The notes under the pieces are model-generated. The model saw nothing but the letters and a program-made list of their open reading frames with translations, ran no database searches and was not told the origin of the DNA. This document shows, in pieces, positions 37,093-44,598 of a DNA stretch of 64,000 nucleotides (position 1 is the stretch's first letter; each line of letters starts with the position of its first letter). The position numbers and the translations under genes are program-made. The DNA lies in contig NZ_CP065997.1 in assembly GCF_016127315.1 (NCBI RefSeq), positions 4,154,001 to 4,218,000 of the forward strand. The letters are read 5' to 3'. The stretch comes from Achromobacter deleyi. Its GTDB lineage: Bacteria > Pseudomonadota > Gammaproteobacteria > Burkholderiales > Burkholderiaceae_B.

Positions 37093-38354
37093 CCGTCCAG
37101 CAGGATGATGCCGACCGTGGCGATGACCGCGGCCCAGGCCCAGGCGCCGCGCAGCGCGTGGCGGCCCATCAGGGGCTTGCGGCAGGCCAGCCACACCAGC
37201 GGGCCCAGCGCGAAGGGCAGGGCCAGGCTCAGGATGACCTGGCTCAGCACCAGCAACTGGTCGGGGTCCTGGCCGCCGGTGAAGGCCAGCAGGCCGGCGG
37301 CGATGGCGCCGGCGATCAGCCGCGTGACCAGCGCGCGGCGGCGGTCGGACCAGCCGCTGTTGATCTGGAAGCCGCGCGACAGGATGCGGCCGGCCAGCAC
37401 GCCGGTGATGGTGGAGCTTTGCCCGGCCGCGTACAGCGCCACCGCGAACACGATGGCGGCGCCGATGCCGAGGGTCTGGCCGATCACGGCGTGGGCGTCG
37501 TCCAGGCTGGAGACGATCAGGCCGGAGCCGGACAGCGAGGCGGCGGCGACGATCATGATGGCCGAGTTGATCAGCATGGCCACGCCCAGCGACACCACGG
37601 TGTCATTGCGCGCCACGCGCATGGCCAAGTCGCGGGCGTCGGCCGGCAGCACGCGGGCGCGCTGCGCCAGCGAACCGGAATGCAGGTAAAGGTTGTGCGG
37701 CATCAGCGTCGCGCCCAGGATGCCCAGCGCGATCAGGAAGCCTTGCGGGTCGCGCAGCGCGTGGCCGGTCTGCGTCATGCCGTGGGCCACGTCGGTCCAG
37801 GCGGGGCTGGCCTTGAACAGCAGGAACACGAAGGACGCGGCCACCACCGACAGCAGCACCGCGATGACGCGCTCGTGGCGGTCGGCGTTGCCGCGCGTCA
37901 GGGCCAGCACGGCGAAGGTGCCGACGCCGGTGACGGCCACGCCGCCCAGCAGCGGCAGGTTGAACAGCAGGCGCAGCGCGATGGCGCCGCCGATGAGCTC
38001 GGCTAGCGCGGTGGCCAGGATGGCGGCCTCGCCGGCCAGCCAGGCCGTCTTGGCGGTGCGCGGCGACAGGTGGCGGGCGGTGAGGGTGGCCAGGTCTTCG
38101 CCGGTGGCCAGCGCCAGGCGCGACACCAGCACCTGGAAACCCAGCGCCAGGAGGGCCGAGGCGATCACGACCAGCAGCAGGCCGTAGCCGAAGCCGCTGC
38201 CGCCGGCGATGTCGGTGGCCCAGTTGCCTGGGTCGATGTAGCCCACCGCCACCAGGATGCCGGAGCCGACCACCCGGCGCAGGTTGGCCGTGACCTGGGC
38301 GTCCTGGGGGTACGCCGCCTTGCCGCCTGAAATCGCGTAGATGAATCGGGTCAT
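37065..38354 (-). CDS. mntH: Nramp-family divalent metal (manganese) transporter
   Basis: 429-residue polytopic protein with the two Nramp metal-site signatures: DPGNW at residues 41-45 (helix 1) and MPHNLYLHS in helix 6 (Met and neighbours coordinate Mn2+). It imports Mn2+ (and Fe2+) with protons. Start ATG at 38354; ten nucleotides upstream lies a TGAGAA-TGG-TTCTCA dyad resembling a Fur/Mur-type box, so metal-dependent repression is likely. The 3' end overlaps the outer-membrane factor gene tail to tail. Confidence 0.95.
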   Translation of the reverse strand: MTRFIYAISGGKAAYPQDAQVTANLRRVVGSGILVAVGYIDPGNWATDIAGGSGFGYGLLLVVIASALLALGFQVLVSRLALATGEDLATLTARHLSPRTAKTAWLAGEAAILATALAELIGGAIALRLLFNLPLLGGVAVTGVGTFAVLALTRGNADRHERVIAVLLSVVAASFVFLLFKASPAWTDVAHGMTQTGHALRDPQGFLIALGILGATLMPHNLYLHSGSLAQRARVLPADARDLAMRVARNDTVVSLGVAMLINSAIMIVAAASLSGSGLIVSSLDDAHAVIGQTLGIGAAIVFAVALYAAGQSSTITGVLAGRILSRGFQINSGWSDRRRALVTRLIAGAIAAGLLAFTGGQDPDQLLVLSQVILSLALPFALGPLVWLACRKPLMGRHALRGAWAWAAVIATVGIILLDGYLLVDMVV

Positions 38355-38363
38355 GTCAGTTCC

Positions 38364-38378
38364 TGAGAATGGTTCTCA
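38364..38378. promoter_or_regulatory. Fur/Mur-like dyad before mntH
   Basis: TGAGAA, TGG, TTCTCA: a perfect 6-3-6 inverted repeat; extended it reads AATGAGAACCATTCTCA on the minus strand, close to the betaproteobacterial Fur box. Located 10 nt before the mntH start, where binding would block initiation. Confidence 0.6.
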
Positions 38379-38476
38379 TTTTCCATATCTCTGGCATGAC
38401 CGTCAAATTGATTTTCAGCAAGCCCCGGATAGGGCGGGCCAATGGCGCGCCCGCTGCCGGGGCCTGCCGCGGCCGG

Positions 38477-38902
38477 TCACGACTTGAGCTTGGCGTCCAT
38501 GGTGATCTTGGCGTTCAGCACCTTGGAGACGGGGCAGCCCTTTTCGGCCTTGCGCGCGGCCTCGTCGAAGGCTTCGGCGCTGGCGCCCGGGATCACGGCT
38601 TCCACGGTCAGGTGCACCGCGGTGATGGCAAAGCCGCCCTCGACCTTGTCCAGCGTGACCTCGGCCTGCGTATCCAGCTTCTGCGGAGCCAGGCCGGCCT
38701 CGCTCAGGATGTTGGACAGCGCCATGGTGAAGCAGCCGGCGTGCGCCGCGCCCAGCAGTTCCTCGGGGTTGGTGCCCGGGGTGTCGCCGAAGCGCGTGTT
38801 GAAGCCGTAGGGCTGGTTCTTGAGCGCGCCGCTCTGCGTGGAAATCGTACCCTTGCCCGTCTTCAGATCGCCCGACCAGGCGGCGGTTGCGGTTTTCTTC
38901 AT
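38477..38902 (-). CDS. OsmC-family peroxiredoxin
   Basis: 141 residues, full length for OsmC. Both redox cysteines are present: one in LLGAAHAGCFTMALS and one in AEKGCPVSKVL. N-terminus KKTATAAWSGDLKTGKG and GFNTRFGDTPGTNPEELL match OsmC organic-hydroperoxide reductases of the stress-induced OsmC branch. The ATG at 38902 has an AGGAG Shine-Dalgarno; a longer frame from 39004 lacks support. It reduces organic peroxides in the cytoplasm. Stands alone between mntH (same strand) and a divergent ornithine-cyclodeaminase homologue; sharing a strand with the manganese importer would fit an oxidative-stress role but no joint transcript is evident. Confidence 0.93.
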   Translation of the reverse strand: MKKTATAAWSGDLKTGKGTISTQSGALKNQPYGFNTRFGDTPGTNPEELLGAAHAGCFTMALSNILSEAGLAPQKLDTQAEVTLDKVEGGFAITAVHLTVEAVIPGASAEAFDEAARKAEKGCPVSKVLNAKITMDAKLKS

Positions 38903-39154
38903 GCGTGACTCCTGTGTAGGGGACGCGCCCGCTGCGGACACGTCCGATGGGGGGAGAGCGCGCGAGCCGCCGGCGGGGGCGGGGCGCGTTGCCGGAAGGG
39001 GCACGGTCCATCATACGGGGCGGGCGGCCAGCCGGCGAGTGGCCGCCGCGCCTATCGGCAAGCCGATGTAACCGGCCGATCCCGCGGCTTGCCAGCGCTG
39101 CGCCGCGCCGTCACACTTCGCCCCTGGCTCAACCCGAACAGGCATTGGATACAG

Positions 39155-40099
39155 ATGGTAGTGATCGACACCGAACAAACCCGCCGCGCATTGTCGTTCG
39201 ACGCGGCGATTCCGGCATTGCGCGAGGCCTTCCGCCAGGGCGCCCATGTGCCCACGCGCCACGTCCATGCCATCGAGTCGGGCGGCGCGCACGGCACCAC
39301 GCTGATCATGCCGGCCTGGAACGAACAGGGTTATTTCGGCGTCAAGGTCATCAACATCTTTCCCGAGAACACGCGCCAGTCGCTGCCCGGCCTGCACGCC
39401 ACCTACAACCTGTACAGCGCCCGCACCGGCGTGCCGCTGGCGCAGGTGGACGGCGACCAGGTGACGGTGTTCCGCACCGCCGGCGCGGCGGCGCTGGGTG
39501 CGTCCTACCTGGCGCGGGAAGACGCGCGCGTGCTGGTCATCGTCGGTTCGGGCCGCATTGCCGGACTGGTGGCGCAGGCCATGCGCACGGTGCGGCCGAT
39601 CGACAAGGTGTGGGTCTGGAACGTGCGTCCGGCCGGCGCCGAGGCGCTGGCGGCCGCGTTGCGCGAGCAGGGCTTCGACGCCAGCAGCACCCTGGACCTG
39701 GAGAAGGCCGTGCGCGAGGCCGACATCGTCAGCTGCGCGACGCTGTCGAGCGTGCCGCTGGTGCGCGGCGACTGGCTGCGCCCCGGCGTCCACCTGGACC
39801 TGATCGGCAGCTTCAAGCCCGACATGATCGAGACCGACACGGCCTGCTTCGACGGCACCACCGTCTATGTGGATACCGACGAGGCGCCCACCAAGGCCGG
39901 CGATCTGCTGGCCGCGTTCGAGGCCGGCGTGCTGGCCCGCGACGAGATCCGCGGCAACCTCACCGACCTGGTGCGCGGCCAGGCGCCGGGCCGCACCCGC
40001 GCCGATGAAGTGACGGTGTTCAAGGCGGTCGGCAGCGCGCTGGAAGACCTGACGCTGGCGGCGCTGGTCTACGAGGCGTGCAGCGGTCAGGCAAAATAA
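39155..40099 (+). CDS. Ornithine cyclodeaminase / mu-crystallin family protein
   Basis: 314 residues. Family hallmarks: THxxx-type 'PTRHVHAIESGGAHGTTLIMPAW', GYFGVKVINIFPEN with the substrate-binding Lys, and an NAD(P)-binding Rossmann motif VIVGSGRIAGLVAQAM (one Gly of GxGxxG is Arg-Ile, as in GSGRIA). Members act as ornithine cyclodeaminase, alanine dehydrogenase or ketimine reductase, so the reaction cannot be fixed. The ATG at 39155 was chosen over an in-frame ATG 22 codons upstream because it gives the family N-terminus. Followed 38 nt later by a Liv-type binding-protein gene, which suggests an amino-acid-related substrate. Confidence 0.85.
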   Translation: MVVIDTEQTRRALSFDAAIPALREAFRQGAHVPTRHVHAIESGGAHGTTLIMPAWNEQGYFGVKVINIFPENTRQSLPGLHATYNLYSARTGVPLAQVDGDQVTVFRTAGAAALGASYLAREDARVLVIVGSGRIAGLVAQAMRTVRPIDKVWVWNVRPAGAEALAAALREQGFDASSTLDLEKAVREADIVSCATLSSVPLVRGDWLRPGVHLDLIGSFKPDMIETDTACFDGTTVYVDTDEAPTKAGDLLAAFEAGVLARDEIRGNLTDLVRGQAPGRTRADEVTVFKAVGSALEDLTLAALVYEACSGQAK

Positions 40100-40137
40100 C
40101 GCCATCCGCCGTTTTTTTCTTCCTGCGAGCTGTCGTC

Positions 40138-41226
40138 ATGTCCCGCTTCTTCGTCCGCTACGCCTGCGCTGTCGCGCTGGCCGTTCCCGCCCTGTCCGCC
40201 CATGCCGAGATCGTGATCGGGGTGGATGTCTCCACTACCGGTCCGGCCGCGGCGATCGGCATCCAGACCAACAACGCCATCCGCCTGTGGCCCGCCACGC
40301 TGGGCGGCGAGCCGGCGCGCTACGTGGTGCTGGACGACGGCACCGACGTCAGCCGCGCGGTCAAGAACCTGCGCAAGCTGACCTCGGAAGACAAGGTCGA
40401 CGCCATCGTTGGCCCCAATACCACCGCCGCCGCCCTGGCCGGGCTGGACGTGCTGGCCGAGACCCGCACGCCGATGATCGCGCTGGCGGCGTCCAGCGTG
40501 ATCGTCGAGCCGCTGTCCGATCCCAAGCGCGCCTGGGCCTTCAAGATGCCGCAGAACGATTCGCTGATGGCGACCGTGCTGGTCGAGGACATGAAGAAGA
40601 AGGGCTTCAAGAACGTGGCCTTCATCGGCTTCGCCGATTCCTACGGCGACAGCTGGTGGAAGGAGTTCTCCGCCGCTGCCGGCAACGACGTCAAGATCGT
40701 GGCGCAGGAACGCTTCCAGCGCACCGACGCGTCGGTGGTGGGACAGGTGCTCAAGGTGATCGCCGCCAAGCCCGACGCGGTGTTGGTGGCCGGCGCCGGC
40801 ACGCCGTCGGCGCTGCCGCAGAAGACGCTGCTCGAGCGCGGCTACACGGGCACCATCTACCAGACCCACGGCATCGGCACGCTGGAGTTCCTGCAGGTCG
40901 GCGGCCGGGATGTCGAAGGCACGCTGTTTCCCACGGGCCCCGGCGTGGTGGCGCGCGAGCTGCCGGATTCGAACCCGGTCAAGAAGGTCGCGGTGGAATT
41001 CGCCGACAAGTACGAGCGCCAGTATGGCGCCAACACCCTGACCCAGTTCGCCGGCGACGCCTATGGCGCCTGGATGCTGCTGGATTCCGCCGTGGCGCGC
41101 GCCCTCAAGACCGGCGCCAAGCCCGGCACCCCGGAATTCCGCGCCGCGCTGCGCGACGCGCTGGAGAACACCCGCGACCTGATCGTGCCCAACGGCGTGC
41201 TCAACATCTCCAAGGACAACCATTAG
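40138..41226 (+). CDS. Liv-type ABC transporter binding protein, C-terminus cut by in-frame TAG
   Basis: 362 residues. Signal peptide (RYACAVALAVPALSAHA) then EIVIGVDVSTTGPAAAIGIQTNNAI, a type I periplasmic receptor of the Leu/Ile/Val class. The frame ends at TAG (41224-41226) right after NISKDNH, but the same frame continues open for 26 more codons (GFDERARVMGVVRDGKF...) to a second TAG at 41305-41307. That tail looks like the normal end of the family, where DH-x-G-x-D-x-RARV is common, so the stop appears to be a nonsense change. The lost part is the last strand region; the protein may still fold. No permease or ATPase for it is adjacent. Confidence 0.85.
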   Translation: MSRFFVRYACAVALAVPALSAHAEIVIGVDVSTTGPAAAIGIQTNNAIRLWPATLGGEPARYVVLDDGTDVSRAVKNLRKLTSEDKVDAIVGPNTTAAALAGLDVLAETRTPMIALAASSVIVEPLSDPKRAWAFKMPQNDSLMATVLVEDMKKKGFKNVAFIGFADSYGDSWWKEFSAAAGNDVKIVAQERFQRTDASVVGQVLKVIAAKPDAVLVAGAGTPSALPQKTLLERGYTGTIYQTHGIGTLEFLQVGGRDVEGTLFPTGPGVVARELPDSNPVKKVAVEFADKYERQYGANTLTQFAGDAYGAWMLLDSAVARALKTGAKPGTPEFRAALRDALENTRDLIVPNGVLNISKDNH

Positions 41227-41368
41227 GGCTTCGACGAGCGCGCCCGCGTGATGGGCGTGGTGCGCGACGGCAAGTTCTCCTACGCGGACGCCGCCGAGAA
41301 AAAATAGGGACGACATAGTCCCCTACGGTTCGTAACGAGTGCTCACCCGCCATAGGGCTGAGCGCGGG

Positions 41369-41396
41369 AAAAGCAGGCTTCGGCCTGCTTTTTTTT
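41369..41396 (+). terminator. Terminator after the binding-protein gene
   Basis: AAGCAGGC-TTCG-GCCTGCTT: 8-bp stem with a stable UUCG loop and a following T-run. It ends the unit of the cyclodeaminase homologue and the truncated receptor. Confidence 0.92.
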
Positions 41397-41402
41397 GTCC
41401 AT

Positions 41403-41439
41403 ATCATTAGAAGTGAAATGATTTAATGTCGTATCATTT
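41403..41439. promoter_or_regulatory. AATGAT repeats before ehuB
   Basis: ATCATT (41403-41408), AAATGAT (41416-41422), ATCATTT (41433-41439): alternating inverted copies of one heptamer in a locally AT-rich stretch, 46-82 nt before ehuB. Looks like an operator array or promoter with a dimeric regulator; no regulator gene is adjacent. Confidence 0.45.
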
Positions 41440-41484
41440 TTAGCGAAGCCATGTACCTAGAAATAAATTCGGGAGAAATAGACC

Positions 41485-42396
41485 ATGATCGTCCAACGCA
41501 CCCGCGGCATCCTGCTGGCCCTGAGCCTGGGCCTGCTGGCCGCCTGCTCCGACTCCGGCTCGGACAAGCCTGCGCAGGGGGCCAGCGCGCCCGCCGCCGG
41601 CGGCGACACGCTGGCGGCCGCCAAGGCCGCCGGCAAGATCCGCATCGGCTATGCCAACGAGGCGCCGTTCGCGTTCATGGACAGCAAGGAGGCCAAGGTC
41701 ACCGGTGAATCGGTCGAAATCGCCCGGGTGGTGCTCAAGCGCATGGGCATCAACGAGGTCGAAGGGGTGCTGACCGAATTCGGCTCGCTGATCCCGGGCC
41801 TGCAGGCCAAGCGCTTCGACATCATCGCGGCCGGCATGTACGTCACGCCCGAGCGCTGCGGCCAGGTGGCGTTCTCGAACCCGACCTATGGCGTGGGCCA
41901 GGCGTTCCTGGTCAAGCAGGGCAACCCGAAAAACCTGCACAGCTACGAGGACGTGGTGAAGAACCCCGACGCCAAGCTGGGCGTGGTGGTGGGCGCCATC
42001 GAGGCCGAATACGCGACCAAGGTGAAAGTGCCGGCCGGCCAGATGGTGGTGTTCCCCGATGCGGTCAGCGCGCTGTCCGGCGTGCAGGCCGGCCGCGCCG
42101 ATGCCTACGCGGCCACCGCGTTGACGGTCAACGACCTGATGGGCAAGACCAACGACGGCAGCGGCCTGGAGAAGGCCGAGCCGTTCACCGATCCGGTGAT
42201 CGACGGCAAGGGCGTGCGCGGCTACGGCGCCTATGCCTTCCGCACCGACGACAAGGCCTTTGCCGACGCCTTCAATGCCGAGCTGGCCAAGTTCATCGGC
42301 ACCGACGAGCACAAGAAACTGGTGGCGCCGTTCGGCTTCACGCCCGAGGAACTGCCCAAGGACGTCACGGCCGCCAAGCTCTGCGCCGGCCAATAA
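41485..42396 (+). CDS. ehuB: EhuB-type ectoine/amino-acid ABC binding lipoprotein
   Basis: 303 residues. Lipobox LLAAC with Cys21, then a type II periplasmic receptor. The segments RIGYANEAPFAFMDSKEAKVTGE, VEGVLTEFGSLIPGLQAKRFDIIAAGMYVTPERCGQVAFSNPTY and GYGAYAFRTDDKAFADAFNAEL match the EhuB (ectoine/hydroxyectoine) receptor subfamily, including the characteristic RCGQVAF. It binds substrate for EhuCDA encoded next. The eut/doe genes that usually degrade ectoine are not next to it, so the real substrate may differ. Start ATG with GGGAGAAA upstream. Confidence 0.88.
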   Translation: MIVQRTRGILLALSLGLLAACSDSGSDKPAQGASAPAAGGDTLAAAKAAGKIRIGYANEAPFAFMDSKEAKVTGESVEIARVVLKRMGINEVEGVLTEFGSLIPGLQAKRFDIIAAGMYVTPERCGQVAFSNPTYGVGQAFLVKQGNPKNLHSYEDVVKNPDAKLGVVVGAIEAEYATKVKVPAGQMVVFPDAVSALSGVQAGRADAYAATALTVNDLMGKTNDGSGLEKAEPFTDPVIDGKGVRGYGAYAFRTDDKAFADAFNAELAKFIGTDEHKKLVAPFGFTPEELPKDVTAAKLCAGQ

Positions 42397-42405
42397 GGGG
42401 CGCCG

Positions 42406-43059
42406 ATGCAGCTCATATCCGAACATATCGCCGAGCTGGTGCCGCCGCTGCTGGAAGGCCTGGCGGTGACGCTGGAAATCATGGCGGGCGCCGTGGTGCT
42501 GGCGGTGCCGCTGGCGCTGGCGGCCGGGGTGGGGCGGCTGTCGACGCAGCGGCCGGTGCGCTGGCTGGCGTCGATCTATATCGAGGTGTTCCGCGGCACT
42601 TCGGCGCTGGTGCAGCTGTTCTGGTTCTACTTCGTGCTGCCGCTGTTCGGCGTGCAACTGCCGGCCATGCTGGTGGGCATCGTGGTGCTGGCGCTCAATG
42701 CCGGCGCCTATGGCGCCGAGGTGGTGCGCGGCGCGATCCGCGCGGTGCCGCCGGGCCAGCGCGAGGCCGGTGTGGCCCTGAACCTGACGCGCGGCCAGAT
42801 CATGCGCCGCATCGTGGTGCCGCAGGCCATCCCGGCCATGCTGCCGCCGGCCGGCAACCTGCTGATCGAACTGCTCAAGAACACCGCGCTGGTATCGCTC
42901 ATCACCATCACCGACCTGACCTTCCGCGGCCAGCTGCTGCGCAGCGAAACCCTGCGCACCACCGAGATCTTCACGCTCATGCTGTTGCTGTATTTCGCGG
43001 TGGCGCTGCTGATCACCGCGGGCGTGCGCCTGCTTGAACGGAGGGTCCGGGTCCGATGA
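42406..43059 (+). CDS. ehuC: Ectoine-type ABC transporter permease EhuC
   Basis: 217 residues, polar-amino-acid permease with about five membrane helices. FRGTSALVQLFWFYFVLPLFGVQL is the family's FRGTP-L-QL motif, and the ATPase-docking EAA loop is GQREAGVALNLTRGQIMRRIVVPQAIP. Pairs with EhuD. It begins 9 nt after ehuB, and its stop overlaps the ehuD start (ATGA). Confidence 0.92.
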   Translation: MQLISEHIAELVPPLLEGLAVTLEIMAGAVVLAVPLALAAGVGRLSTQRPVRWLASIYIEVFRGTSALVQLFWFYFVLPLFGVQLPAMLVGIVVLALNAGAYGAEVVRGAIRAVPPGQREAGVALNLTRGQIMRRIVVPQAIPAMLPPAGNLLIELLKNTALVSLITITDLTFRGQLLRSETLRTTEIFTLMLLLYFAVALLITAGVRLLERRVRVR

Positions 43060-43727
43060 AACCGATATTCGACTGGTCCTTCGCGCTGGAAATCCTGCCC
43101 ACGCTGGGCTCGGCGCTGGTCATCACCATCCAGGCCACGGTGCTGGGCATGCTGGTGGCCGTGACGCTCGGCCTGGCGCTGGCGCTGCTGCGGCGCTCGC
43201 GCCTGGCGCTGGTGTCGCTGCCCACGGCGTTCGTGATCGAGTTCGTGCGCAGCACGCCGCTGCTGGTGCAGATGTATTTCCTGTTCTACGTGCTGCCCTT
43301 GACCGGCGTGCAGATGTCGCCGCTGGCGACCGGCATCGTGGCGCTCGGCCTGCACTACGCCACTTACTGCGCCGAGGTCTATCGCGCTGGCATCGAGGCG
43401 GTGCCGCGCGGCCAGCTGGAAGCCGCGCGGGCGCTGAACATGTCGCCGTGGCGCACGGCCGTGGGCGTGGTGCTGCCGCAGGCGATCCCGCCGGTGGTGC
43501 CGGCGCTGGGCAACTACCTGGTGGCCATGTTCAAGGACACGCCGCTGCTGTCGGCGATCACGGTGGTCGAGCTGCTGCAACAGAGCAAGATGATCGGCTC
43601 CACCACCTTCCGCTACACCGAGCCCCTGACGCTGGTCGGCGTGCTGTTCCTGGCGCTGAGCCTGGTCGCGGCCTGGGGCGTGCGCGGCCTGGAGGCCCGC
43701 CTGCAACGATATGGAGGAAAGCGATGA
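43056..43727 (+). CDS. ehuD: Ectoine-type ABC transporter permease EhuD
   Basis: 223 residues, second permease. VRSTPLLVQMYFLFYVLPLTGVQMS and the EAA loop GQLEAARALNMSPWRTAVGVVLPQAIPP are clear. The N-terminal 'FDWSFALEILPTLGSALVITIQATVLGML' is typical of EhuD. Overlaps ehuC at ATGA and ehuA in the same way, so stoichiometric synthesis is expected. Confidence 0.92.
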   Translation: MKPIFDWSFALEILPTLGSALVITIQATVLGMLVAVTLGLALALLRRSRLALVSLPTAFVIEFVRSTPLLVQMYFLFYVLPLTGVQMSPLATGIVALGLHYATYCAEVYRAGIEAVPRGQLEAARALNMSPWRTAVGVVLPQAIPPVVPALGNYLVAMFKDTPLLSAITVVELLQQSKMIGSTTFRYTEPLTLVGVLFLALSLVAAWGVRGLEARLQRYGGKR

Positions 43728-44494
43728 GTTCCAGCATCACCATCAAGAACCTGCACAAGCGCTATGGCGAGCTGGAGGTGCTCAAGGGCATCAACCTGGA
43801 GATCCCGTCCGGCCAGACCGTGGCCGTGATCGGGCCGTCCGGCTCGGGCAAGTCGACGCTGCTGCGCGTGCTGATGACGCTCGACCCGCCCAGCAGCGGC
43901 GAGATCGAGATCGACGGCGAGCCGATGTGGACCGATGCCCAGGGCCGCCCGACCGGCCCCAATTCCGAGCACCTGCGCAAGGTGCGCGGCAAGATCGGCA
44001 TGGTGTTCCAGCACTTCAACCTGTTCCCGCACATGACCGCGCTGGGCAACGCCATGGAGGCGCCGGTGCACGTGCTGGGCCTGCCGCGGGACCAGGCCCG
44101 CGAGCGCGCGGTGGAATACCTGGAGATGGTCGGGCTGGGCGACAAGCTCGACGTCTATCCGGCGCAGCTGTCTGGCGGCCAGAAGCAGCGCGTCGGCATC
44201 GCCCGCGCGCTGGCGATGTGCCCCGAGATCATGCTGTTCGACGAGGTCACCTCGGCGCTCGACCCGGAACTGGTGGGCGGCATCCTGCAGATCCTGCGCG
44301 ACCTGTCGGCGCGCAAGAGCATGACCATGATCATCGTCACCCACCAGATGAAGTTCGCCGAGCGCAGCTCGGACCGCACGCTGTTCTTCGACGAAGGCAA
44401 CATTGTCGAGGATGCCGCGTCGCAGACGCTCTTCAGCGATCCGAAGGAAGCGCGCACCCGGCAGTTCCTGGACAGCGTGATCGAAGGTCAATAA
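43724..44494 (+). CDS. ehuA: Ectoine-type ABC transporter ATPase EhuA
   Basis: 256 residues. Walker A GPSGSGKST, Q-loop VFQHFNLFPHMTALGN, signature LSGGQKQRVGIARALA, Walker B IMLFDEVTSALDP and switch His in IVTHQMKFAE: a complete polar-amino-acid-transport ATPase (GlnQ/HisP group). An insertion near residues 70-80 (MWTDAQGRPTGPNSEHLRKV) matches EhuA. GGAGG Shine-Dalgarno inside ehuD; last gene of the ehuBCDA set. Confidence 0.92.
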   Translation: MSSSITIKNLHKRYGELEVLKGINLEIPSGQTVAVIGPSGSGKSTLLRVLMTLDPPSSGEIEIDGEPMWTDAQGRPTGPNSEHLRKVRGKIGMVFQHFNLFPHMTALGNAMEAPVHVLGLPRDQARERAVEYLEMVGLGDKLDVYPAQLSGGQKQRVGIARALAMCPEIMLFDEVTSALDPELVGGILQILRDLSARKSMTMIIVTHQMKFAERSSDRTLFFDEGNIVEDAASQTLFSDPKEARTRQFLDSVIEGQ

Positions 44495-44598
44495 GAAGAG
44501 GTGCCGCCCTAAACCCCCACGCGGGCGTCGGGATTGGCGGCGCGGGCGGACGCGGGCGCTATGCTGTGCATCCGCGTCCATCGCCCGGAGCCCTACGC

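Noticed and set aside
39155..40099. Calling the cyclodeaminase homologue EutC of ectoine utilisation because ehu genes follow
   Set aside because: It is separated from ehuB by another receptor gene and a strong terminator, and no eutB, eutD or eutE accompanies it.
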